Part shown: piece by piece, positions 56,845 to 64,000 of the stretch
Numbering within the stretch: the stretch's first letter is position 1
Layout: each line of letters begins with the position of its first letter
Assembly (NCBI RefSeq): GCF_000265525.1
Contig: NC_018015.1
Location: 780,322 to 844,321 of the forward strand
From: Thermococcus cleftensis
GTDB taxonomy: Archaea > Methanobacteriota_B > Thermococci > Thermococcales > Thermococcaceae
Direction of reading: 5' to 3'
DNA: 64,000 nt
Notes under the pieces: model-generated
The model's input: only the letters and a program-made list of their open reading frames with translations
What the model was told of the DNA's origin: nothing
Databases searched by the model: none
Translations under genes and position numbers: made by a program

Positions 56845-56973
56845 GTTACTATTTACTAACATTATTAACTAACGCTTTTTTTTCGTAGAATTCTTAGTTT
56901 CCAACCGTATTAAAACGACGAGAACAAATCGAAAAAAGCCAGAGTAAAAGCCTGAACAAAAGAACACATTGGG

Positions 56974-57351
56974 TCATTTTTCCAGCACTTTCACCTTTAG
57001 CCCGTACTCCTCGAAGCGCTTGAAGTCGTCATCGCAGGTGTAGAGCGTTGCGTTGTGCGCTATGGCAGTGGAGGCTATTAAAAGGTCCTTAAACGGCGGT
57101 CTTTTTCCCTTCTTCATAAGGTCCCTGAAAATTGCTCCGGCTATCTTTGTGGAGTTCTCATCAAACTCGACTTTGGGCATCATCTCGAGCATCAGCTCCT
57201 CCCTCTCCTTCAGATGGCCGCAGTGGAGCTCAAAGAGAACGATGGTCGGTAGATGGTATTCCCTGGCTCCCTCCCGGTAGAGCGCCTCGACGACTTTCCT
57301 GTTCCCACCGAACAGCTCGATTACCACGCTGGTGTCCAGGAGTCCATCCAT
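56974..57351 (-). CDS. vapC: VapC-type PIN-domain ribonuclease toxin
   Basis: A 125-residue PIN domain. The acidic residues are Asp6 (LLDTSV), Glu41 (LFELHCG), Asp89 (FKDLLIAS) and Asp107-109 (CDDDF). VapC toxins cut RNA, often tRNA or rRNA, when freed from their antitoxin. The ATG lies within the antitoxin gene (31-base overlap), the usual arrangement. Transcription runs toward the halocin-like gene. No T-rich terminator is obvious between them. Confidence 0.92.
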   Translation of the reverse strand: MDGLLDTSVVIELFGGNRKVVEALYREGAREYHLPTIVLFELHCGHLKEREELMLEMMPKVEFDENSTKIAGAIFRDLMKKGKRPPFKDLLIASTAIAHNATLYTCDDDFKRFEEYGLKVKVLEK

Positions 57352-57551
57352 TCTTCAACCTCCCTAAGCTCCCGCTTTAGCTCTTCAAGTTCTTCAGGCG
57401 TTCTCGTCCCGAAGGCGATCAGGAGCACGTCGAGGTTGCCCTTCTTTTTCTTGCCTATTAGCTCCCTCAAAAGCTCCGAGAAGCTCTTGTTCCCCTTCAT
57501 TTTGACTAGCTCGTAGTAAACGTCATCCGCTATGGTTATCGTTTTTCCCAA
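57321..57551 (-). CDS. vapB: VapB-type antitoxin (DUF217/UPF0330 type)
   Basis: A 76-residue protein starting [31 protein letters not shown], the ribbon-helix-helix-like DNA-binding N-terminus of archaeal VapB antitoxins. The charged tail ([18 protein letters not shown]) would bind VapC. The start is TTG 57551 after GGTGGGGAACG. An upstream start in the same frame would run through the promoter. It overlaps vapC by 31 bases. Confidence 0.85.
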   Translation of the reverse strand: MGKTITIADDVYYELVKMKGNKSFSELLRELIGKKKKGNLDVLLIAFGTRTPEELEELKRELREVEEWMDSWTPAW

Positions 57552-57567
57552 CGTTCCCCACCTATAA

Positions 57568-57597
57568 GTGCATGCATGCACGAAATATTTAAAATTT
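57568..57597 (-). promoter_or_regulatory. vapBC promoter with perfect palindrome
   Basis: GTGCATGCATGCAC (57568-57581) is a perfect 14-base palindrome lying between an AT-rich TATA block (57583-57597) and the antitoxin start, the expected place for an autoregulatory operator bound by VapB or VapBC. Confidence 0.65.
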
Positions 57598-58374
57598 GCC
57601 CGTGAGCATTCCCCAAGCAACCCACAGCTCCGCAAGGACGATGAGAGTCAATGCCAGCGCTGTCAGCTTTCTGCTCTTTCTCGGCCCGTAGAGGCCGATT
57701 ATACCGAACAGAAAGTTTAGGCCCGAAAGCTCAAGGAGCGAGACCACCAGCTCCGTGTTCCTTCCAAATGCCACCATCTTCCCAATAAAATCATCACTCG
57801 CTGGATAGTTTGAATAAAGCGCTATGAGCCTGACCGCGACGAGGACTGCCGTGCAGAGGAGGTTCTGCTTTATGGGAACCCCAATCAAAAGCCCCCTGTC
57901 CGGCTCCCTCCCGGTGAAGAGCCGGTAGAGGGAATGGGGAAAGATAATAACCCATATGACCATTGAGACCAAAAGAACTAAGAAGGCAATGATTTCAGCA
58001 AACATTGCAATTCCGCTTAGAAGTCCCATCATTGGGTCTCCCGTCGCCAGAAGGGCCCACGCAAAGATACCCCAGAAGACAAGGGCGTCGCCGACGATAT
58101 TGAACACCTCTTTCGGAAGGTAGAGCCTCCCGTGGGTTTTCTCGATTATCTCCGGAAGGTGCCTTATGTCATTGCGGGAGTAGCCGTAGCGTTCAAGGGC
58201 TTTCCCTACGAAGTAAAGGGCAACGGCGATGAAGACTCCAAGGAGAAAGAAAACGATTAGAAGGCTAACGGCGTTGAGGCGTTCCCGCATTGGAGGGACG
58301 ATAAGCCAGAGGGCGAACCAAAAGACGACAATGAATGCCCAGGGAAGGAGGTAGTCCCTGACAAAGACCCGCAT
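57589..58374 (-). CDS. Polytopic membrane protein, function unknown
   Basis: A 261-residue protein with about seven helices ([73 protein letters not shown]). There is no recognised motif. A soluble loop carries [22 protein letters not shown]. The ATG at 58374 is 118 bases from the radical SAM gene upstream. Its 3' end overlaps the vapBC TATA region. Confidence 0.75.
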   Translation of the reverse strand: MRVFVRDYLLPWAFIVVFWFALWLIVPPMRERLNAVSLLIVFFLLGVFIAVALYFVGKALERYGYSRNDIRHLPEIIEKTHGRLYLPKEVFNIVGDALVFWGIFAWALLATGDPMMGLLSGIAMFAEIIAFLVLLVSMVIWVIIFPHSLYRLFTGREPDRGLLIGVPIKQNLLCTAVLVAVRLIALYSNYPASDDFIGKMVAFGRNTELVVSLLELSGLNFLFGIIGLYGPRKSRKLTALALTLIVLAELWVAWGMLTGKF

Positions 58375-58421
58375 GGTGGTTAATATTCCCGAAGGTAAAT
58401 AACCTTTTCGAAACTCTTATA

Positions 58422-58452
58422 ACTTATGCCCCCGCAAGTTACTTACGCCCCC
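58422..58452. repeat. 12-base direct repeat upstream of membrane protein gene
   Basis: ACTTAYGCCCCC occurs at 58422-58433 and 58441-58452 (one mismatch), with a 19-base period, in the gap before the 261-residue gene. Confidence 0.5.
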
Positions 58453-58492
58453 ATAACCAACAACTTAGGATAGTAAAAGGGCAAAAGCAGGC

Positions 58493-59578
58493 TCATGGCA
58501 GCGGAACCCTCTCCACCTCAAGCCTGTCGAAGGTCGGGTACTCCTCCACGATGAAGAACCGCACGTCGCCCTCCACCGCTTCCGCCAGCTCTAAAGCCAC
58601 TTCCTCGGGCATCTCTATCCTTCCCTTTTCGCGGTTGAGGTAGAGCCACTCAGGCGGAACCTCGGCCTCTTCCACGAGGAGCGTGTAGAGTTCGTCAAGG
58701 TCGTCGTATTCCGCTATGCCGAAGCGGAGCGTGCCCTCCTCGGTGATTTCCATGTAGGGTTTGGCGACGTTCCTCGCGGTTCTCCTCAGCCTGTTCCTGA
58801 GCTGGACGGCATCTTTGAGCTTCGCGGTGCAGAGGTGGTAGCTCAGGGAGGTGTTCTCCTCGCCCCATTCGAGCAACTTAAGGCCCAGCTCAAGGGAACC
58901 TTTGATGGCCGCGCTCTCATCGCTCACAGGCTTGTAACTCCTGTCGAGAATCGCCCTCAGGTTCGTCTCGCTGAACTCCAGCTCGTTCACGTTGAGGAAC
59001 TTCGCGCCGAGGCCGTCGAGAAATTCAGCGTACCACTTCATCCTCTCGAACTGCCCCGGAACTGAGGGAATCTCGCCGCCGACGTCCCAGTCGAAGTCGA
59101 AGGCGTTCCTTATGTTCTCTATCTCGATCCTGAAGAGCCTTGAGTTCGGGTTGAAGAGATCGGGGTGAAAGCGTATCTCGTCCAGGCCGGCGTCATAGAG
59201 CTTCTCAAGGTTCTTCTTCGTGGCCAAAGCACCGGTGGTGTAGAGGTGGACGTGAAAGTCCCGGTCAAAGGCCTCCTTGAGGACCCGAATGTACTCAACG
59301 GTTCTATCGAGCCTCGCGAGGGGGTCGCCGCCCGTAACTCCCGCTCCCTTCGCCTCCATCAGCAGGGCCTCTTCGATTATATCATCAAGGCTTCTCACCG
59401 GCCTCTCGTTGGCGTAGACGACGTCTCCCCTCCTGTGCTCGCTCAGGGGACAGTAGAAGCAGTCACGAGGGCATTTTCCAGTGGTGAAGAGGACGAGCTT
59501 CTCACCCCTGACGCAGAGCTGACAGCCCTTAGGAAGCTCGCGAACGGCGTACGAAAAGTAAGGCGTCTCCCAGACCAT
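58493..59578 (-). CDS. Radical SAM protein
   Basis: A 361-residue protein with the iron-sulfur motif C-x3-C-x2-C at Cys36, Cys40 and Cys43 ([13 protein letters not shown]). Two further Cys (19, 22; GCQLC) lie just before it, and [16 protein letters not shown] is the GGE-like SAM-binding strand. It is similar in layout to pyruvate-formate-lyase-activating-like radical SAM proteins. The reaction is unknown. The ATG follows GAGGTGAGTGA. It is divergent from the RNase P gene, with 66 bases between starts. Confidence 0.9.
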   Translation of the reverse strand: MVWETPYFSYAVRELPKGCQLCVRGEKLVLFTTGKCPRDCFYCPLSEHRRGDVVYANERPVRSLDDIIEEALLMEAKGAGVTGGDPLARLDRTVEYIRVLKEAFDRDFHVHLYTTGALATKKNLEKLYDAGLDEIRFHPDLFNPNSRLFRIEIENIRNAFDFDWDVGGEIPSVPGQFERMKWYAEFLDGLGAKFLNVNELEFSETNLRAILDRSYKPVSDESAAIKGSLELGLKLLEWGEENTSLSYHLCTAKLKDAVQLRNRLRRTARNVAKPYMEITEEGTLRFGIAEYDDLDELYTLLVEEAEVPPEWLYLNREKGRIEMPEEVALELAEAVEGDVRFFIVEEYPTFDRLEVERVPLP

Positions 59579-59644
59579 TCACTCACCTCGCTAACCCTAA
59601 ACGAGGGGGAGGGCTTAAAAAGGTTGGCGGGCAAAGTTGTGCAG

Positions 59645-60013
59645 ATGCCTATGAGGGAGAAGCCTAAGTACCTGCCGCCCACCCTGAGGGACAAGCACCG
59701 CTACATAGCATTCCAGGTCATTGGAGAGAGGGCCTTCACGAAGGACGAGATAAAGCGGACCATCTGGGAGGCGAGCATTTCAACCCTCGGAACCCTCGGC
59801 TCGGCTAAGGCCAAGCCGTGGTTCATCAAGTTCGACGAGAAGAGTCAGACCGGGATAGTGCGCGTTGATAGAAAGCACGTTGAGGAGCTCCGCTTCGCCC
59901 TGACACTGGTTACGGAGATAAACGGTTCGAAGGTGATGTTCAGAACCCTCGGCGTTTCGGGAACCATAAAGAGGTTGAAAAGAAAGTTCCTGGCCGAGTA
60001 CGGGTGGCGTTAG
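59645..60013 (+). CDS. rnp2: RNase P protein component 2 (Pop5)
   Basis: A 122-residue subunit of archaeal RNase P, which trims the 5' leader from tRNA precursors. [19 protein letters not shown] and [27 protein letters not shown] match the Pop5/Rpp14 fold, and [17 protein letters not shown] continues it. A TATA (CTTAAAAAG, 59614-59622) ends 22 bases before the ATG, so the mRNA is probably leaderless. The second ATG at 59651 is possible. The 3' end overlaps glgA by four bases. Confidence 0.9.
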   Translation: MPMREKPKYLPPTLRDKHRYIAFQVIGERAFTKDEIKRTIWEASISTLGTLGSAKAKPWFIKFDEKSQTGIVRVDRKHVEELRFALTLVTEINGSKVMFRTLGVSGTIKRLKRKFLAEYGWR

Positions 60014-61356
60014 CGCAGGAAGGGAACGGCCTTATCAACCACCCCATCATAGACTTTAATGTACCTCCCGCACGCGTTCTCCCAGGTGAAGTCCTTCCTC
60101 GCCCTCCTCTTACCGTTCTCGCGGAGCTTTCTCAGGGTCTCCTTGTCTATCTCCTTCGCCAGAACCAGCGCCCTCGCCAATGCGAACGCGTCCCTCGGAG
60201 GGACAAGAATTCCAGTGGCGTTCTCCGGGTCGGAGTTGATGTCTATTATAGTGTCCTTTAGCCCACCAACGGCGCTCGCGATGGGTATGGCTCCGAGGCA
60301 CATCGCCTCAAGCTGAACAAGACCGAAGGGCTCGAAGTAGGACGGGATTACGGTGAAGTCCACCGAGCCGTAGAGCTCGCGGACGGTTTCCCTGCTCAGG
60401 AGTTCGGTTATCACCCTTACGTTTTCAGGGAAGCGGTTTTGAACCGCTCTCGCCCACGCCTCCAGTTCGGGGTCACCCTTCCCAACGATGAGGAAGCGCA
60501 TCTCACCGAAGGCTGGGTCGTTCGATAGTATTTCAACCGCCCGGAGGAGCGTATCAACGCCCTTTTGTGCCCTGTCGAAGCGGCCTATGAAGAGGAAGGC
60601 CTTCCCGTCGCCCAACCCAAAGCGCTCCAGGACGAGCCTTCTCCTCTCTTCCCTTGGGAGGTCCTTCGTCTCTATGAGTTCCTCGTTCCAGAAGGAGCAG
60701 TCTATGCCGTTGAAGACGTGGGTAACCTTGCCGTCGAAGTGCCCAAAGAACCCCCACTCCTCCCACAAGTAGCTCCTGCTGACGGTCGTCACGGCATCGG
60801 CTATATAGGCGGCGGTGTGCTCGGGATCCATTTCAGGGTAGGGGGCAAGTTCAGCGAGGTTTGCCTCGCCGAAGTAGTGGGCTGGAATCCTGGCCTTGTT
60901 GAGCCTGTGGATCGTGAAGATGCTCCTTGTCCCGAAGTATTTCTTCAAGAGGCCGAGGGCAAAGACCGTGTGCCAGTCGTGGGCGTGGATTACGTCCGGC
61001 TTGAAGGTTTCAATAAGCTCGTTCATCAGCCCGACGCTCGCTTTTCCGAAGAGAACGGCCTTTCTGAGGAGCGTCTCCCAATCGGGGTAAACGTCGGTAT
61101 CGAGGACGTCCCCGGAGAGGGCATAGACGGTTACGCCGTTCTGCTCTCTCTTCCTCGCCGTTATGCTCACCTCCCTCCCCTCAAAGATTATTCCGAAGGA
61201 GTGGGCCGGTTTGCCCAATCCCCTGCCGTGGTCGGGGGTGAAAACGAGAACCTCGTTGCCAAGCTTGGCCAACCCCTCGGCCATGCTCGTTATGGCCTCC
61301 GCCAGGCCCCCCACCTTGACCGGGAGGTACTCGAACCCCAAAATCAGAATCTTCAT
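60010..61356 (-). CDS. glgA: Glycogen synthase, GT5 family
   Basis: A 448-residue GT-B enzyme. It has [22 protein letters not shown] (KVGGLAE donor/acceptor loop), [15 protein letters not shown] and [20 protein letters not shown] (E-x7-E). It extends alpha-1,4-glucan chains from an NDP-glucose donor. The ATG at 61356 follows GGGTGATGACA; 61365 would add three residues. It lies just after the TrmBL1-like gene in the same direction with 51 bases between them, including a T-rich stretch, so it may be separately or jointly transcribed. Confidence 0.94.
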   Translation of the reverse strand: MKILILGFEYLPVKVGGLAEAITSMAEGLAKLGNEVLVFTPDHGRGLGKPAHSFGIIFEGREVSITARKREQNGVTVYALSGDVLDTDVYPDWETLLRKAVLFGKASVGLMNELIETFKPDVIHAHDWHTVFALGLLKKYFGTRSIFTIHRLNKARIPAHYFGEANLAELAPYPEMDPEHTAAYIADAVTTVSRSYLWEEWGFFGHFDGKVTHVFNGIDCSFWNEELIETKDLPREERRRLVLERFGLGDGKAFLFIGRFDRAQKGVDTLLRAVEILSNDPAFGEMRFLIVGKGDPELEAWARAVQNRFPENVRVITELLSRETVRELYGSVDFTVIPSYFEPFGLVQLEAMCLGAIPIASAVGGLKDTIIDINSDPENATGILVPPRDAFALARALVLAKEIDKETLRKLRENGKRRARKDFTWENACGRYIKVYDGVVDKAVPFLR

Positions 61357-61407
61357 TGTCATCACCCGATTTAGAGATCAAGCGGTATCAAGACGGAAAA
61401 GAAAAGT

Positions 61408-62430
61408 TCACTCAAGGAGAATGAACTTCTCCCCCTCGACGTCCTCAAAGTAGCTGCCGATTCCCCCGACCTTCCATTCCCTTCCGTCGGCTCGGACTGT
61501 TATGTTCGCGGTCAGTGGGGTGTATTCGTACTCGGTTACCTTTCCATCGAGGGTTACCGGCTCCTTGGTATCCACGAGCCTGCCAACGACCTCTATCCTT
61601 CTGGGAAGCTCGACGTACTTGAGGAGGGTGATGAGGGTTCTTATGTTCACGAGGGAGAGGGGCTTTGGAACTGCTGAGTAGCTTAAAGGCTTGATGACCT
61701 CGCTGTTGTCGAGGTATATCGTGTAAAACCAGTGCATGTAGTTTTGGATAATCTTTGGGCTTTTGGCCCAGAAGGAGTAAAACTTCTCCCTCCTCTTGTC
61801 CTTCGGCAGGGCACCGAAGAAGAGGGCGTAGTCGATGTCGCCGATTATCCAGCTTGCCATGAGCCAGGGCGCACCTCCACTCCTCGCGAGCATTATGTTG
61901 TCACCCTTGAGCCAGTCGGGAATCTCGTCGAAGTTGCTGATTATGACGAAGATTATGTCCTTCCTGGCCCTTATCTCGCTCTTGAGGAGCTGGAGGAACT
62001 CAAAAGGCGTGTTGATAAGAACCTCGTGCTTGGCGGTCCTTATGACATATTCAGCCCTTTCCACGGTGTTCTCAAAGCCCTGTATGGTCCATATCTCCGG
62101 TAAATCCTCACCGTGAACCTCGCGGTAGAGCTCGAGGAAGGCCACCTTGAGGTTCTCGATGTCCTCTATGAAGTCCTCCTTTATCTTCTCCAGAACGACC
62201 TCGGGATTGACGGGCTTGTAGAGCCTCGGAGAGCCCTGCATCACATCGACGAAACCCTTTCTGTGGAGCGAGCTGAGGACGTCGTACACCCTAGTGTGGG
62301 GAATGCCGCTCTCCTTCGTTATGTCCGTGGCCTTGCTAGGGCCGAGCTTGAGGAGAGTGATGTAGGCTAAGCTCTCATACTTGGTCAGACCGAGCTTCTG
62401 GAGCTTCTCAACGATTTCCTCTTCGTGCAT
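61408..62430 (-). CDS. TrmB-family transcriptional regulator (TrmBL1/Tgr-like)
   Basis: A 340-residue regulator. The winged helix at residues 1-70 (LGLTKYESLAYITLLKLGPSKATDITKESGIPHTRVYDVLSSL) binds DNA. A middle phospholipase-D-like domain and a C-terminal sugar-binding region (residues about 240-340) follow. Length and order fit TrmBL1, which in Thermococcales represses sugar-use genes and activates gluconeogenic ones, and releases with maltotriose/maltose-type sugars. It is divergent from the GH13 gene and upstream of glgA. A motif resembling its binding site lies in the shared promoter. Confidence 0.9.
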   Translation of the reverse strand: MHEEEIVEKLQKLGLTKYESLAYITLLKLGPSKATDITKESGIPHTRVYDVLSSLHRKGFVDVMQGSPRLYKPVNPEVVLEKIKEDFIEDIENLKVAFLELYREVHGEDLPEIWTIQGFENTVERAEYVIRTAKHEVLINTPFEFLQLLKSEIRARKDIIFVIISNFDEIPDWLKGDNIMLARSGGAPWLMASWIIGDIDYALFFGALPKDKRREKFYSFWAKSPKIIQNYMHWFYTIYLDNSEVIKPLSYSAVPKPLSLVNIRTLITLLKYVELPRRIEVVGRLVDTKEPVTLDGKVTEYEYTPLTANITVRADGREWKVGGIGSYFEDVEGEKFILLE

Positions 62431-62457
62431 GCCAAAACCCCCAACCTTTTAAGTTTC

Positions 62458-62488
62458 ACTCGCGCGAGTTTATTCATCAGTAGTGATA
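62458..62488. promoter_or_regulatory. Divergent promoter with palindrome and partial glycolytic motif
   Basis: ACTCGCGCGAGT (62458-62469) is a perfect palindrome. ATTCAT-CAGTA-GTGATA (62472-62488) keeps one perfect half and three of six bases of the other half of the TrmBL1 motif. CTTTTAAG near 62446-62453 can serve as TATA in both directions. Confidence 0.5.
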
Positions 62489-62501
62489 CCTGGTGGTGAA
62501 G

Positions 62502-64000
62502 GTGTATAAAATTTTCGGGTTCGAACCGGACTGGAGGTTCGGAAGGGTTGCCAGGGTGGAGTTCTCGATACCGGCCAGGGGAAAATACGCCTACCTGCTC
62601 GGAAACTTCAACGCCTTCAACGAGGGAAGCTTTCGAATGGAGCGGAAGGGGGAGCGGTGGAGAATCACCCTCAGGCTCCCCGAGGGCGTCTGGTACTACG
62701 GCTTCTCCGTGGACGGGGAATTTCTCATGGATCCAGAAAACCCCGATGTGGAAACCTACAGGAAACTCTCGTACAAGCTGGAAAAGGAAGCGAGTGTGGC
62801 GAGAATAGTAGGGGAAGGTGAGTTCTTCCACAGGCCGAGCGCCACCTACCTCTACTCCATCGCCGGGGGAACCCACGTTCTTCTGAGGGCCCGGAGGGGA
62901 AAAACCCGGAAGGTTCGGCTCATTCTCGATGAGAGCGAGGTTCCGATGAAGCGCAAGGCTTTCGACGAGCTCTTCGAGTACTACGAGGCAATCCTGCCGG
63001 GGGAAGGGGTCATAAGATACTCCCTCATCGTGGAATCCGAAGGAAAAACCATCGAACTTGGCCCCTTCGAGGCGAAACCTTACAGATACAATGCCCCAGG
63101 GTGGATTCACGGGAGGGTTTTCTACCAGATAATGCCCGACAGGTTTGAGCGGGGCCTGCCCGGGACCCCGAGGGGGAGGGCATTTGCCGGGGAGGGGTTC
63201 CACGGCGGCGACCTGGCGGGGATAATCAGAAGGCTCGACCACATCGAAAGCCTGGGCGCAAACGCCCTCTACATAACCCCGGTATTCGAGTCCACGACCT
63301 ACCATCGCTACGACGTTACGGACTACTTCCACATCGATAGAAAGCTCGGGGGAGATGGGACTTTCCTCAAGCTGGCGGGAGAACTCAAAAAGAGGGACAT
63401 CAAGCTAGTTCTCGACGGCGTCTTCCACCACACGAGCTTCTTCCACCCCTTCTTCCAGGATTTGATAGCCCGGGGGAATGAGAGCGACTACAAAGACTTT
63501 TACAGGGTGACCGGCTTCCCCGTGGTTTCAGGTGAGTTCCTGGAGGTTCTCAGGTCAAAGATTTCTCCGAGGGAGAAGCACCGGAGGCTGAAGGAGATAG
63601 GGTGGAACTACGAGAGCTTCTACTCCGTCTGGCTGATGCCCAGGTTGAACCACGAGAACCCAGAAGTAAAGAGACTCGTAAAGGACGTCATGATGCATTG
63701 GCTTGAAAAGGGTGCGGACGGCTGGAGGCTCGACGTGGCCCACGGCGTTCCGCCGGAGCTCTGGCGGGAGGTGAGGAAAGCCCTCCCAAAAGATGCATAC
63801 CTCGTCGGGGAGGTCATGGACGACCCGAGGCTCTGGCTCTTTGACAAGTTCCACGGGACGATGAACTACCCCCTCTACGAGCTAATACTGAGGTTCTTCG
63901 TCGAGCGGGAGATTGACGCGGGGGAGTTCCTCAACGGTCTGGAGCTTCTGAGCGCTCATCTTGGTCCCGCGGAGTACGCGATGTACAACTTCATCGACAA
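62502..64000 (+). CDS. GH13 alpha-glucan hydrolase (neopullulanase/cyclomaltodextrinase type), partial
   Basis: About 499 residues are visible and the frame runs off the end. An N-terminal starch-binding/CBM48-like domain (YAYLLGNFNAFNEGSF, EGVWYYGFSVDGEFL) leads to the GH13 barrel at about residue 205 (GRVFYQIMPDRFERG). The catalytic parts are DGVFHHT, GWRLDVAHG (Asp nucleophile) and LVGEVMDDP (Glu acid). The third carboxylate would be beyond the window. GTG at 62502 follows GGTGGTGAAG. There is no signal peptide, so it is a cytoplasmic maltodextrin enzyme. It is divergent from the TrmBL1-like regulator. Confidence 0.9.
   Translation, partial: MYKIFGFEPDWRFGRVARVEFSIPARGKYAYLLGNFNAFNEGSFRMERKGERWRITLRLPEGVWYYGFSVDGEFLMDPENPDVETYRKLSYKLEKEASVARIVGEGEFFHRPSATYLYSIAGGTHVLLRARRGKTRKVRLILDESEVPMKRKAFDELFEYYEAILPGEGVIRYSLIVESEGKTIELGPFEAKPYRYNAPGWIHGRVFYQIMPDRFERGLPGTPRGRAFAGEGFHGGDLAGIIRRLDHIESLGANALYITPVFESTTYHRYDVTDYFHIDRKLGGDGTFLKLAGELKKRDIKLVLDGVFHHTSFFHPFFQDLIARGNESDYKDFYRVTGFPVVSGEFLEVLRSKISPREKHRRLKEIGWNYESFYSVWLMPRLNHENPEVKRLVKDVMMHWLEKGADGWRLDVAHGVPPELWREVRKALPKDAYLVGEVMDDPRLWLFDKFHGTMNYPLYELILRFFVEREIDAGEFLNGLELLSAHLGPAEYAMYNFID

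Overview
The window is chromosomal DNA of a hyperthermophilic euryarchaeon of the order Thermococcales, most likely a Thermococcus. The reasons are GGTGAT/GGTGGT ribosome-binding sites, TATA boxes placed for short or absent leaders, tightly overlapping operons, and a gene set typical of the group: TrmB-type sugar regulator, GH57 and GH13 enzymes, GT5 glycogen synthase, archaeal CCA-adding enzyme, RNase P Pop5, class II ribonucleotide reductase and AglB. No rRNA, tRNA, CRISPR array or insertion sequence was seen.

Layout. 1-2.6 kb: sugar-nucleotide genes (NTP transferase, epimerase) and two small membrane proteins. 2.7-9.0 kb: a six-gene operon with surface/DUF4129-like protein, DUF4350, MoxR ATPase, DUF58 and a membrane protein, ending in an exosortase/archaeosortase-family transpeptidase. 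It faces a secreted GH57-like protein (9.0-12.6 kb) whose C-terminus is a VPFF + helix + Arg tail, and a decayed gene (12.7-13.2 kb) with the same kind of tail. 13.2-23.3 kb: cell-surface region with a DUF1616 protein, a polytopic membrane protein carrying an S-layer-like C-terminal module, and a 2029-residue secreted glycoprotein. 23.7-30.5 kb: glycan cluster with sulfatase-like enzyme, three glycosyltransferases and the oligosaccharyltransferase AglB. 30.5-35.3 kb: housekeeping genes (HAD, ferritin-like, NrdJ, phosphoribosyltransferase). 35.4-41.7 kb: one AT-rich gene for a 2092-residue surface clostripain-type protease with the same S-layer-like module. 41.8-55.2 kb: RNA-processing, transport, GH57 and surface genes, a candidate structured RNA, and ileS. 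55.2-57.6 kb: a halocin C8-like secreted peptide precursor with small membrane genes (one frameshifted), next to a VapBC toxin-antitoxin pair. 57.6-64 kb: radical SAM protein, RNase P subunit, glycogen synthase, TrmBL1-like regulator and a GH13 enzyme that runs off the end.

How the parts fit. The sugar-nucleotide enzymes, glycosyltransferases and AglB can build and attach N-glycans on the sequon-rich surface proteins encoded here. The archaeosortase probably anchors proteins with the VPFF tail. Three alpha-glucan genes carry sequences like the Thermococcales glycolytic motif near their starts, so the TrmBL1-like regulator encoded here may coordinate them. The points most worth following are the archaeosortase/VPFF pairing, the halocin C8-like precursor, the S-layer module fused to a polytopic protein, and the three-way-junction RNA candidate upstream of ileS.
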